Below are positions 10,107 through 22,246 of a stretch of DNA of 64,000 bases, one piece after another. Every line of letters starts with the position of its first letter. The first letter of the stretch is position 1. Under the pieces are notes generated by a model. The model saw only the letters and a list, made by a program, of their open reading frames with translations, was not told the DNA's origin and searched no databases. This DNA is from Paraphysomonas bandaiensis (lineage: Eukaryota; Chrysophyceae), in the NCBI GenBank assembly GCA_965644295.1, contig CBFFRP010000365.1, positions 62,001-126,000 on the forward strand, given 5' to 3'. The position numbers were made by a program, and so were the translations under genes.

Positions 10107-13100
10107 TTATAGAAGTGCACCCATGATTCGGTTCACAAGAACTGCTTTAGCTCCCGACTGCGGTATTCCCAACGAAGCACATATTTTCTTTAGGTTTACA
10201 ACGGTTTCCCCCAATAGCTGCGTGCATACATATCAGGTTAAAAAATTTAAAAAGAAAAAAAATACGATACTTTAGTACAGCATACAACATCAGTCTCTAT
10301 ACAAGGGTAATTAGGATTACCATTTCTTCGCTTGCCATAGTCCTCAAAACTGCTACATCGATGTCACCATTTGCGTCCACAGGTAGGCTTCCCTTGGACT
10401 TTTTCGGGGCCCCACCACTGCTCCCTGATGGAGCACGTTTGCTTCTTGCTGCCTTAAACTCCTGATGTGATGTCGTTAAGACACAGATATCCCAACATTC
10501 AGCGCAATATACAATACCCAAAAATTCATATACATATAAATTTACACATATAATTCGGACGCACCCCATCCCAATGGGCTCCACTCAGAGCTTTGAGTTT
10601 ATCTAATAGACCACGATGTGAATCGAGACCTTCACTATCAGGCTGCAGCATGTCGTCAGTCGCTGGGTTCCATTCTGGTGTTTCCTAGATATATGGTTAA
10701 CTATAGAAACTCTAGAGCACAGAGCAATATATAACAATATAACACACGGTATCTGGTTCTTTACTACACCTGATTCAGTGCCACGGCCTGGATAACACTG
10801 TATATATGCTGTATGGCGGGGTTCTGAAGGTCCCTATAGTCAAAATTGTCCTCAAACTGCATGGCTTTTACTAGCGACACTGCCACGTCTTCCTCTTCTT
10901 GAGACACTGGGTCACACGTCACCGCACCTGAATTCATGGAAACAAGCGACCTAACTTCATTCGAATACGGAATCGTGACCAAATTCATCCCAGTGATATC
11001 ATATGTACTGTCACCGCTGTCAGGATTCTCTTCAATATGGGTCATCATAGCTACCAATCTAGGCATGCTTGAGCGAGAGCGGCAAAATGCTCCAACACCA
11101 ATTAAACCACGAGATACCATGTGATGTGCGATGCTTGTGAATAAACTGGAAGATCCTTTCACAGCACTATCATCTGGACATATCTGTGAAGAAGGAATCA
11201 GATGTAAACAAGCAACGACTTCAAGCAGATATGTTCGATCAAACGAGTCACCAAACTTCGTGTTAATACGTTCATAAGACAAAAGCACCAAACAAACAAA
11301 CGGTGCTCATAATAAAATACAATACTAAAGTAACAAGACACGAGATCTATGTGCAAAGCCGTAATAGCCATAGGATCTCTACTTGACAGTACAGTAATCA
11401 CGGAGTCATTGCCATGGAAAACTTAACATATCATGAGATTACCATTATTGGGGAGGTTATATTCATCTCTATATTCAAAGAGGAGGCAGGAGTGAAGAAC
11501 AAAACCTTTAATTGAGCCTCTGACTCATCGCCCTCTGCGTCCTCACTTCGTGATTCTGAAGCTCTTGTCAATGGCTCAGTCTCTACTTCAAGCATCCTAC
11601 AGGCCTTCATATCCTCCTTACTAAACGGCACACGAGCTCCAGCTACATCAATGTATGTAGAAATTGCTGGGTTTGCACTGTCACAGTAATCGTGAATTCA
11701 TGAAAAATGATAAGATTATGTGGTAGATAGTACACGAATAAAGGCAAAACGTCTAAAGAGCTGAGATACATACCACTCTGTCTCCGTTGAAAGAACTTGG
11801 CCGGTGGTAGTATCGATGTAGTTAGAAGAAACCTTTGCTGGCTCACTGGTACTGGCTTGCAGCCACACATGGTTTGGACGGGCTGCAGGAAGGATAGTTT
11901 TGTACATAGCGACTGCAATCTGAGAGTCTTTTCGGTTCCCATTGGGATTTTCAGACGAGGGCGATTTGCTAAGTCCAGAAGAGATATACATTCGCATGGT
12001 TCCTAGTCGCCTCTTTCTATGTTCTTTACGCTTAGCGAGGTCAAGCATTTCATCAAATCCTCCTGCTGAACCTGCTCCCATAACACGATGCTCATACTCA
12101 GCTTCTTCTGTAGTGCTCTCTTCATTCAACGTCAGGAGTTGACTATAGAATGCTGACACCTTAAAAGGAACACCAGGGTACAAGTCCATATGCCAGAGAG
12201 ATATCTCTAGCCCCGTTTCAGCACCATCCTTAGCCACTTGAACAATACTTTGTTGCTCAACAAGGTCTCCAGCATTTGGGCAATCGTCATTAGTAAATAT
12301 CCATACTCGTTTGTAGTCAGTGTTTTTTACTGCTACACCACCCTTGACATTAAAGGACTGATTACACAACCACAGTGCTTCCTTCAAAGGACACACACGG
12401 TCGGTAGATGGTTGACTTTTTATAACTTTCTGTAGCTGAGAAGGATCGTCAATTAGATTCTAAACAGGTATGATGAGCACGATATAGTAATCATCCACAT
12501 ATTTCTACATTACTTTTAAATTGAGTATGCGATCAGCTGATGGCACACCTAAAGGAAGAAAATTAAGAACTCGATCTGTTCCCATATCGCCACTGGAACT
12601 GTTTTTGTTTTCCTATTTAAGGTAAAAGGTTAAACACTATATAAATACAATATCAATATATACAGAGAGTATCTAATATATTTTATCTAGACATAATGCT
12701 CTGTATCTATACAATGTATATATCTGTCTCCAGTATACGCATAACTATATCTATATTTCCACACACCTCTATACGCATGTGTACATATCTCTATATATAT
12801 GTATATGCATATATCTATACATCTATACATGTATGTATGCATATCTCTATATATGTATATTTCTCTATGTATCTCTCTCTATATATGTATATCACTTTAT
12901 GTATCAATATATATGTATGCAGATCTCTATATGCCTATATATCTATACGCATGTATGCATATCTCTATATGTCTATACATCTATACGCATGCATGCATAT
13001 CTCCATATGCCTATACATCTATACGCATGCATGCATATCTCCATATGCCTATACATCTATACGCATGTATGCATATCTCTATATGTCTATACATCTATAC

Positions 13101-14119
13101 GTATGTATGCATATCTCTATATGCCTATATATCTATACGTATGTATGCATATCCCTGTATGTCTATACATCTATACGCATGTATGCATATCCCTGTATGT
13201 CTATACATCTATATCTATGTATGCATATCCCTGTATGTCTATACATCTATATCTATGTATGCATATCCCTGTATGTCTATACATCTATACGCATGTATGC
13301 ATATCCCTATATGTCTATACATCTATACGCATGTATGCATATCCCTGTATGTCTATACATCTATATCTATGTATGCATATCCCTGTATGTCTATACATCT
13401 ATATCTATGTATGCATATCCCTGTATGTCTATACATCTATATCTATGTATGCATATCCCTGTATGTCTATACATCTATACGCATGTATGCATATCCCTGT
13501 ATGTCTATACATCTATATCTATGTATGCATATCCCTGTATGTCTATACATCTATATCTATGTATGCATATCCCTGTATGTCTATACATCTATATCTATGT
13601 ATGCATATCCCTGTATGTCTATACATCTATATCTATGTATGCATATCCCTGTATGTCTATACATCTATATATATGTATGCAGATCTCTATATGCCTATAT
13701 ATCTATACGCATGTATGCATATCTCTATATGCCTATATATCTATACGCATGTATGCATATCTCTATATGCCTATATATCTATACGTATGTATGCATATCT
13801 CCATATGCCTATACATCTATATCTATGTATGCATATCCCTGTATGTCTATACATCTATACGCATGTATGCATATCTTACCACTCCAAATATAATAATCCC
13901 CACAGAATCCTTATCACTTGATATAATCTTCGACTTCATAACTGATAATGCAACACGCATAGCAGTAATAATAAATGTTTCATTACGTTGATTCGTATGA
14001 AACATATGAGATCTCCCGTCTATTAGAAAGATGAGATGATCATTCGCTGTTTTATAGATATCTGCTTCATTATCACTCCCTTCATCTTCGATTGGATCTT
14101 CTTTGCCCCATGATGACAT
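10107..14119 (-). CDS. KU70: Ku70 (XRCC6), DNA double-strand break repair
   Basis: Ku70 pairs with Ku80 to ring DNA ends and recruit non-homologous end-joining enzymes; it also acts at telomeres. Exons on the minus strand: 14119-13880, 12612-12514, 12459-11774, 11677-11443, 11183-10770, 10684-10565, 10461-10321, 10217-10107. All phases close to about 681 residues, slightly longer than human Ku70. In order: acidic N-terminus; von Willebrand A-like domain (HLIFLIDGRSHMF, SKIISSDKDSVGIIIFG, RVWIFTNDDCPN); beta-barrel core (GARVPFSKEDMKACRML, QLKVLFFTPASSLNIEMNIT, then ICPDDSAVKGSSSLF, PRLVAMM); C-terminal arm (NPAIQHIYSVIQAVAL); basic linker (APKKSKG); and a SAP domain in the last exon (NLKKICASLGIPQSGAKAVL). 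An acidic insertion follows KACRML. The open frame at 11198-11401 lies inside intron 4. Intron 1 holds a 1.1-kb minisatellite. Confidence 0.9.
12750..13876. repeat. 38-bp minisatellite in Ku70 intron 1
   Basis: Roughly 30 tandem copies of an about 38-bp unit built from TATGTATGCATATC and CTATACATCTATA, with variants such as CCCTGTATGTC versus TCTATATGCC. It sits entirely in intron 1 of Ku70. All three plus-strand frames are open across it, producing spurious proteins of 364-431 residues rich in Tyr, Ile, Cys and Met. Confidence 0.9.
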
Positions 14120-14815
14120 AATGAGAACGATAGAACTGTAAATTAATTTGTTAATTAGATATATAGCGAGGTATGTGTATGTATGTATGTATGTATTGTG
14201 TGTTAAGTTGAGATGAGATGCATGTATCTACACACACATACATACATACATACTGCTCTCTGCTATCGTATATATGGACATACATAAGCATACACATACA
14301 ATATACAGCAGTATGGTACAGAGTACTGTATATACACATCTAAGACGGCAATAAATTAGAGTATAAAATCCTGAAAATAAATAAAAATCCCTGCTTTTAA
14401 TAAGCACACGGTACCAAAAAATGATGGAAAATTTATGGAAATTTGAACTCATTTTCCCGAAATTTACTCACCGCATACCCCGCATATACAGCAGTACATT
14501 CGTACATACATACACAGTCAGTCCTCTGGTAGGTAGTTGCCATAGTAACTGCTATATACTACAGCCCATAGCTATATCTATATGTATATATATGTATATA
14601 TATGTATATGTATGTATGTATGTTATATGGATATACATACACGACTTAATCTCCCAGAGACTAGACTATAGCATCATATCACCCCAATCACATATCAGTA
14701 AAACACTTTACTATCAAATAACACATCTCACATTCTCACTATCTAATCTCATTCTCCATACCCTGCTACCCTCCTCTCATAACCATACATCTACATACAC
14801 ACACCCCATCCAACC
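14120..14815. promoter_or_regulatory. Divergent intergenic region Ku70 / coiled-coil gene
   Basis: Ku70 starts leftward at 14119 and the coiled-coil gene starts rightward at 14816, so this 696-bp gap must hold both promoters. It contains short GTAT/CATA tracts (14177-14196, 14234-14253, 14580-14625) but no large repeat and no convincing gene. Confidence 0.5.
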
Positions 14816-16580
14816 ATGTCAACTGATATTGCCACTGCATTAGATCATATATTAGGTGATCCTAATACAGAGAATAAATTTCAAGCATTAAAACAATTAC
14901 ATGCTAAAAAAATCAAATCCCTCATGACTTCAATAGATGCACAACAAAAAGAAATCGGAAAACTGAAAACTTTAAATAAAGATAATCATCGTACACAAAT
15001 TATACAAAATCTTAAAAAGAAATTAAAAGAACAAGAACTTGTTGTTGATGTTTTAAAAGAAGAACTTGCAAGAAAAGCTGAGATGGAACATGGTGAAGTT
15101 AATGAGTTGATTATACGGAAAACTATTAGTGGGCCCAAACGATTTCGTCCATTGACCCGTGAAGAGCTTGAAAACCAGATAGCTGAATTAGAGAAAAAGA
15201 CTAAAGTTAGAAATTCATCTGCTGTTCCAGTGAGTTCTAACGGAGATGCAAGCGTGGCGGAGAGCAAAGCAGGGCGTAGTCGTCCTGTCACACCGGCGAA
15301 CGGCCTATGTCTCGTAGCTCCAATATGCAATCTGACTCGAAGCTGAATGATGATAGTGATCCAAACTATCTGTTAAAAATATCAGAACTTCAAAATAAGA
15401 TGTCGGATATTCAACGCCGTCTGGATACTAAGGATGGTTTAATCAATGAGCTGAAAGACGAAGTATCAAGGTTGCGAGCCACTAATGCGTCGCTTGTGGC
15501 TCTTGAAGAGGAACATGATATAATGCAACGGCAGCACAACGACCTAGCGCTTAAGCTCGAGAGAATGGAAGAAGATCTTACTGATACAACGGAAAAGCTG
15601 TCCACTGCGGAAGTGCAAATGTTCCAGGAGCGAGCGGCAGCTGAATCCGAACTTGAACAGAAGAACTTAGAGCTCGAAACATTAAGGGAGCAATGCACCC
15701 AAGGACTGAAGCAAAACACTCAACTCTTGAGGCGTATGGCCGAGATTGAGAACCAATTAGATAAGGCTCTGAGATCTACTGGAGGGGGTCGTAGCTCCAC
15801 AGTCAATTCACCGGGGGATCGCCCCCAGACTCCATCACGAAGCCTGTCCCCATCTAAGGCAAACACTGCTTTACAGGAGAAACTCAGACAAGCGAATGCT
15901 AAAATTTCTACGTTAGAGGCAGCATTGAAAGGAGATGAGAGATCTTCGACAGCCGATTCATTGAGGGAAGCTCTCAGAGATAAAAACGAAACTATACGTG
16001 ACCTTAAGAGAACCATTGCAGAGATGTCGCGATTGAATAAGGTAGGAAGTGTTGTTGAATATATGTAGTAGAAGCGATTTTCATGGAGGTTGATGTCTGA
16101 ATATGTGAGCGAGGTCGTTGTTTAATGTTTAATATATGATTTTGTTGTCAGGCTCGTGTTGCTCATGCCGATGGTTCTCATGTTGCGGAATCGAAACATG
16201 GTGACGATATGGACAGAAAGAGCAGTAGCAAGGGACTTTCCAACGGCTCCAAATCGACTTCGAACTCAGGAAACCGTTCTGTTCCAACAGCTATCGTGAA
16301 ACTTACGGAGCTTTTGCTTCAATTTGAAATTCAGACTCTTGAGAGCACTGATGGAACAGGGCCTTCTCCGATGCTGCTCAACTCGCTTCTAGGAGCACTG
16401 CAGCGAGTCCTCTTAGCTCAGCAACGTGCACAAGTTTCTCCTCTCGATACAAACAAAGAATGGGTAGTGGACGCGAAGAAAATAACTACTCTAGAGCATC
16501 TGTTGAATATGAAGTATGCGGCATTCATTAATGACGATGATGATGACGAATTGATTGGAGCGAGTATTCCTGTTGAGTAA
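14816..16580 (+). CDS. Coiled-coil protein, function unknown, with apparent frameshift
   Basis: The ATG at 14816 follows CCAACC, a good eukaryotic start context. The product is about 550 residues and is mostly predicted coiled coil: residues 20-115 (LHAKKIKSLMTSIDAQQKEI onward), a Pro-rich stretch PKRFRPLTREELENQIAELE, a Ser/Pro linker with RSRPVTP and RPMSRSS, a second long coiled coil (about 170-300), another SRSLSPSK linker, and a C-terminal helical part with acidic INDDDDDELIG. An intron at 16042-16151 (GTAGGA...TTGTCAG) joins in frame to the last exon 16152-16580. Between about 15297 and 15346 the frame changes by one base with no usable GT-AG intron; both frames are open there. I do not recognise the family. 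A cytoskeletal or ciliary role is only a guess from the architecture. Confidence 0.7.
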
Positions 16581-16748
16581 AAGACTGTTAGCGAATATAA
16601 AATATAAATACTTATCTTATTGTATGAAGTTTGTTTTTGACTGTAGTATGTAGTAGGGTTTAGGATAAAACGTAGTTATTGCAACTAATAATTATCGGTA
16701 TTGTTGTATTTATTTTACTGCCAGCTAAATGTTGGTGCACGTTTATTG

Positions 16749-17092
16749 TGTTGAGTTCTGCAATATGATGTGATATATATTGTGCAATTGAAGTGAGTTA
16801 ACAGTGTGCAATAGGTAATGTCAACTCATAGGTAAAACGGGTGATTATAGTTACAAAGGAATTAAATTCAGTTACTGATGTGTGACTATACAAGATATAG
16901 AACTGACTGATGAACATATGATGAACAGGTGTTGCTGGGAACAGATGTTTCAACATATGTTACACGAATATGTAGTGAAGTGTTCAGAATAATAATTATA
17001 ATTTCTTACTTGAAAGTGCATTGTGTTCAACAGCAAGGTTACGGTTTACGCGTAGAGCAAAGTTAACTTCAGTGAAATGTCCTTTGTTAACA
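16749..17092 (+). repeat. 5' LTR of Copia element
   Basis: 344 bp, TG...CA ends, near-identical to 20511-20854. Confidence 0.93.
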
Positions 17093-20000
17093 TGGTAGCG
17101 AGTGGTAGCTCTGATGAGGCGATGGAGGACAGCAAGGTGCTGAAGTTTGACAAGTGAAACGACACGTGTGTTGTAACGATTTGGGAGGCATGTGAACATG
17201 ACGCACGCAGCTGTGTTGGAGGGTGCCAGCCGATACATGGAGGCGACTCCCACATGATGATCCCAATAAGGAAGCTTTGTCCAATCATATGCTTCAAACG
17301 CTTGTGGATAGGTCTAGGAGTGAGTTGGGAGTAGTACTCCAAAAGACTACAGCGAAATACCAGCTTGTAAATATTGGCCAATGATATGGACGAAATAGAG
17401 ATTGATAGGCTGAAATGTATTTTCTACTAAAACTGCCTTGTACACTGAGCAGAGCAGCAGAGCAGTGCAGCTGTTCATAGTTAACGAGCAGGAGTGCTGA
17501 ACATACACATGAACAGTGACAGAGACAGAGTTCATCGGCGGAATGGTGCTAATATGTAGATGATGATGTCTCATCTGGAGGGGAGTCCAATAAGATAGAT
17601 GGTGAAGTGCTTATGACTGAAACAGTAGACCAACGAGTGTATCTAGGCAGTTGTGCCGGAAAGCAGCTATTCATTGTTGTTAAAGATCATAGAGTGCTAG
17701 AGAAATATTATGAAGCAGAGCCAGGAGTCATATCTCTGACGAAGAAGGGGTCAGCAATGGAGACTCAAGGAGTAGGAAGCTTTCAACACTGGCAAAAGAG
17801 AAGGCATCAAAGTATGTAAAGATGCGGTGAAGAATATTGTCTCAGGCGGAATGCTGCGAGCACTGGTGTGTGGATTGGAACTACTTAGAGTACCGAGAAT
17901 TGTAGAGTTAAACACTGGTAGAGAGGTACTGGTTGGAGACTATATGATGAGCATGGAGGAATGCCATGGGAGGCATTATATAATATTATGACGTTTTGAA
18001 TTTGCCTATTATTACGTCATCATGCCATCATGTAATGGAGGAAAATGCCAAGGAGGACAGTAAAGTTAGTGGATGCTGCCTTATGAGTGTGTTCCTGGGA
18101 GGAAAGGTGCCCGAGTTATCCTGGTTGATGAGAGGAAATGGGGGTGCAAGGCGTATGTATTAGTCCCGAAGGCCGATAGTCGGAAAGACTGGGAGGAAAA
18201 GGCACAAACAGGATATTTTGTGGGTTTCCCAGATGAGCAGATGGGGTATCAAGTGTTGATAGGAGATACAATAGTCACGTCTGTTCATGTCCTGTTTGAT
18301 GTATCAGTGCCCTAGAGATCGGCTGAATACTACCGAGAAATGGACTAAGCCACGGTGGCAGTGGTTCCTCAGGGAGGAGTGTTATCGACAAAACCCATGT
18401 GAAGATGGCGGCCAACTGTACAACAAGACCACGCGAATATAGATTCGGAAAGAGGTCTAACTGTGGGATATAGATCCCTGATGTCAGGTGGTGAGGAGCA
18501 ACTGGAAGTTAAGACTCCTATTCACATCATCGCGGATGAGTGAAGACCTTGTGACAAGAGTATCTGCTAGTTCTGGATCTCGTGACGACGGGACCAGCGG
18601 ACATTTATTACAGCAGTTGACTGGGACGGTTCCATCCCCTTCTGACTTCGTAAGTGCTCCGGGAGAGGAAGCTCCATCAGATCGCTCAACTAGGGGCAGG
18701 CGCACAAGGGCTCCAAGGGTAGTGACGAATGTGTCAGTAGTAGGTGAGAAGCACGTATTACCTTCGTGTGACGAAGTGGAGTGCAGCCTACTAGAGGAGG
18801 CAAATTCCATCTGGTGCTCGTCAGCGGGACCTAAGGTGCCTCAGACATATTCCGAATTCTTGGAGTTGCCGGAACGGAAGCAATGGAGTTCAGCCAGGCT
18901 GAATATGACGAACTGGAACGAAGGGAAGTGATGGAAGTTAAGCCCATACCTACCCCAGTGTCACTCCATTGACAGCAAGACAGGCTGAGCGTGACAGACT
19001 GGAACGAAGGGAAGTAATGGAAGTTAAGCCCATCATCCCTACCCCAGTGTCACTGCAATTTGAATCCTGAGTATGTCTTTGCTTTGAAACGCAACAAGGA
19101 GGGTGCGATTCAACGATAGAAAGCACGACTTGTGGTACTTGGATATGGAGGCCATGAGGTTGGTAGAGCCAACAATTATACTCCAGTGGTAAAAGCGGTA
19201 ACAGTAAGATTGCTATTAGCTATCGCGTTTGTTATGAATATGGTGGTGCATCAACTCGACGTATCTAATGCATTCTTGTATATGCAGATATAAAAGGAGA
19301 TGTGTGTATAAGTATGCAACACCAGATTTCAAATTGCCACCAGGATATTGCTTTAAACTGAAGAAAAGTTTATATGGTCTTCGAAGCTCACCACGGTCAT
19401 GATGATAATATGCTGAGAGCATGTCGAGATACGAATATTATTTTGGAAATTAAGCGACGAGTATGTGAAAGGTTCGATATTACAGATATGAATGAGATTG
19501 GCTAGTTTTTGAACGTGAGAGTGACGAGAACTCCGAATTGTCTCAAACTTGACATGACAGTGTTCATCAAAAAGATATTGGTGAAGTATGTGGTTTTCTG
19601 GGTGTCCAAGGGACAAGACGCGGCGATACCCACTACATAGTGATGTCATGGATAGGATCAAAGTGGGAGTGGAACATGTGCATTCGACTCTGAAGAGCAG
19701 GAATTAGTTGACAATTTTCCCTATCGTCCATTAATAGGAGCGTTACTTTATTTATCTATGAATACAAGGCCGGATATCTCATATGCAGTGGGAGTATTCA
19801 TTATAGAGGGAGAGATTTTGATCTTCATATGTTCACTGATGCTGACTGGGCAGGCGACCCGTTGACGAGGAGATCAACTTCAGGTTATATGTTATGTTTG
19901 GAGCTGGTGGACCACTATCGTGGGGTTCCAAACTTCAGTCTACTGTAGCTACATCGACTATGAAAGCAGAGTATCAATGCTTATATAACGGATTACAGGA

Positions 20001-20360
20001 AATGATATGGTCTCGGGGGGTGACTAGAGAAGTAGGGTTGAAAATTGACGAGCCCATACCATTATTCCTGGATAGTCAACAAAGTGCTCAGGATATATCG
20101 GAAATCCAGTGCAACATCAACGATCGAAACATATTGAGATTAAGTATCATCATATGATTAGAGAGCATGTGGATCCCGAACAGTTTAATACAGCGAAATT
20201 AATTCATGTGAGCAGTCGACAACAGATGGCTGATATATATACCAAGGCTTTGAGAGGCCCAATATTCATTGAACAGAGGGAGCGAAATCTTGGGGGAAAA
20301 TTTAAGACTACTGCACAAATTATCGCAGAGGTACCCAAGGTAAAGAGAGTTCGTCGTAAC
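17093..20360 (+). pseudogene. Copia polyprotein relic (gag-integrase-RT-RNaseH)
   Basis: The order is normal for Copia but many stops and frame changes break it. About 17600-18000: gag/protease-region remnants. 18073-18315: integrase C-terminal region with KAYVLVPKAD and GYFVGFPDEQMGYQVLIGD. About 19080-19280: reverse transcriptase with KARLVVLGYG and HQLDVSNAFLY, the latter holding one catalytic Asp. About 19390-19420: the sequence jumps from SLYGLRS to a downstream RT part, so the YVDD box is deleted. 19840-20340: RNase H region with DADWAGDPLTRRSTSGY, QSTVATSTMKAEY and ADIYTKALRGPI. The product cannot support its own transposition. Confidence 0.9.
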
Positions 20361-20510
20361 TAGATATTAGAGGTGAATGAATGGTGGGAGCTAGCTATAC
20401 CAGCGGAGTCATACGTCCACCAGTGTCCTATGAGGTTCGGTGGTTGCGTATCCGATAGCAATGTTCTTCACAAATTTTAGAATGGTTAACTACATCCAAT
20501 TGAGTGGGAG

Positions 20511-20854
20511 TGTTGAGTTCTGCAATATGATGTGATATATATTGTGCAATTGAAGTGAGTTAACAGTGTGCAATAGGTAATGTCAACTCATAGGTAAAAC
20601 GGGTGATTATAGTTACAAAGGAATTAAATTCAGTTACTGATGTGTGACTATACAAGATATAGAACTGACTGATGAACATATGATGAACAGGTGTTGCTGG
20701 GAACAGATGTTTCAACATATGTTACACGAATATGTAGTGAAGTGTTCAGAATAATAATCATAATTTCTTACTTGAAAGTGCATTGTGTTCAACAGCAAGG
20801 TTACGGTTTACGCGTAGAGCAAAGTTAACTTCAGTGAAATGTCCTTTGTTAACA
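20511..20854 (+). repeat. 3' LTR of Copia element
   Basis: 344 bp, preceded by the polypurine tract and followed by target duplication TATTG. Confidence 0.93.
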
Positions 20855-21234
20855 TATTGTATTCCGTGTGTATCGTATATCGTATCACTGAGTAAATTAT
20901 GAGAAAAGAAAACTTGAAATAAATATCTTTCGTTTCTTCGTAACTTTTTGTATGCGGTTTAAAGCAGCAGTTTTAAAATTATACTACAATCTGACGAATA
21001 TATATACTGCCAATTAATTGTTACGTATTACGCAAGCCTGGTAATTATGTAATTATACATAAAGTAGACCCAAACGATAAAAAAATGAAACAAAAAAGTT
21101 TAATTAATTAAGTTCGAGTAGTGTAAATCATATCGACTTTACTGAGAAATGTTACATTAACGGGACGGTATCCTCATATTAATATTACGTACCTAATTGT
21201 AGTATATCTTTGTTTTCTATTCAAATATGACGCA
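20855..21234. other. Intergenic, no gene seen
   Basis: AT-rich sequence between the Copia insertion and the gag palindrome. No repeat or coding feature is recognised. Confidence 0.4.
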
Positions 21235-21816
21235 GTGCCAATGCTGAGATATGGCGCAAACTGCAATCTGCCCATCTTCAAGCAGAAATTGGTGGCCGAA
21301 GCCATGGTGAGGTACGGAGACCTTGCAAAGATGCTGGAGACTGACGAATACTACGAGCCACCGAGACCCGACACCAGGGATGTCAATCCGAGGACAGATC
21401 CCATCGGGTACAATGAGATCGAAGAGCAATGTATCAGAAGATCTCGAGCCATAGGGGAAATGGTCAAAAACAGAACATCCTCTATCTACTGTCTCATTCC
21501 TCTTCGCGCCCCTGTGATGTGTCTATGCGTCCCCAACGATAAGACACATCAAATGACGAAACAATATACCCTGTAGGGGTGTGGTCAGCACATCATCCAA
21601 CATCTCGAACGCATAGACACATCACAGGGGTGCGAAGAGGAATGAGACAGTAGTAGATAGAGGATGTTCTTTTTGTGATCATTTCTCCGATTGCTCGAGA
21701 TCTTCTTATACACTGATCTTCGATTTCCTTATACCCAATGGGGTCTGACTTCTCTGGTATCTGGTCTGGTCTTGGTGGCTCGTAGTATTCGTCTGTTTCT
21801 AGCATCTTTGCAAGGA
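21235..21816. mobile_element. Head-to-head retrotransposon gag fragments (palindrome)
   Basis: The plus-strand frame 21235-21576 and the minus-strand frame 21805-21593 encode the same peptide. Shared parts are MLETDEYYEPPRPD, DPIGY and QCIRRSRAIGEM. As DNA, 21321-21530 and 21610-21816 are inverted copies separated by about 79 bp; the right arm lacks about 20 bp present in the left. The peptide resembles the N-terminal gag region of LTR retrotransposons (RYGDLAKMLET, YYEPPRP); that assignment is from memory of the family. Neither side has a complete gag. Confidence 0.7.
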
Positions 21817-21943
21817 GGCGTTTTTCGACTAGTGGACCAGCCCTCCACTTGTCGGACTGTAGATGGTCCCACTCATTTTGACCACAATTTCAAAGCTTTC
21901 CATACGAAAAAACACAATACAAAAAATGAACTGGTCCGCTTTG

Positions 21944-22156
21944 TCGTATGTATGTATGTATGTATGTATGTATGTATGTATGTATGTATGTATGTATGTA
22001 TGTATGTATGTATGTATGTATGTATGTATGTATGTATGTATGTATGTATGTATGTATGTATGTATGTATGTATGTATGTATGTATGTATGTATGTATGTA
22101 TGTATGTATGTATGTATGTATGTATGTATGTATGTATGTATGTATGTATGTATGTA
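21944..22156. repeat. (GTAT)n microsatellite, about 210 bp
   Basis: Uninterrupted TATG/GTAT tetranucleotide array ending 91 bp before the phospholipase start codon. Open frames of 69-163 residues crossing it are repeat artefacts. Confidence 0.95.
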
Positions 22157-22246
22157 GGTGGGCAGTTATCAGTTATATCTAGTATCTGGTACTATCACTG
22201 CACTTAGATATCACTCAGCAGGGGTCTCTTACACCTCTACCTTCCT

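Larger units (their letters stand above)
16749..20854 (+). mobile_element. Ty1/Copia LTR retrotransposon, complete ends, dead coding region
   Basis: Two 344-bp LTRs (16749-17092 and 20511-20854) begin TGTTGAG and end TTAACA. I found one difference between them (T near 16990, C near 20760). A 5-bp target duplication TATTG flanks the element (16744-16748 and 20855-20859). A primer-binding-like TGGTAGCGAG follows the 5' LTR directly, resembling the TGGT start of initiator-Met-tRNA sites. A purine tract (GAGTGGGAG) precedes the 3' LTR. It inserted about 170 bp past the stop codon of the coiled-coil gene. Confidence 0.93.

Noticed and set aside
11198-11401. Open frame ITVLSSRDPMAITALHIDL considered as a Ku70 exon
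   Set aside because: Joining exon 4 (ending NITSPIM) directly to ICPDDSAVKGSS restores the conserved Ku70 order and phase, so this stretch is intronic.
12696-13991. Plus-strand frames of 364-431 residues
   Set aside because: All three frames are open across the 38-bp minisatellite, which lies in Ku70 intron 1 on the other strand. This is repeat-driven openness, not coding evidence.
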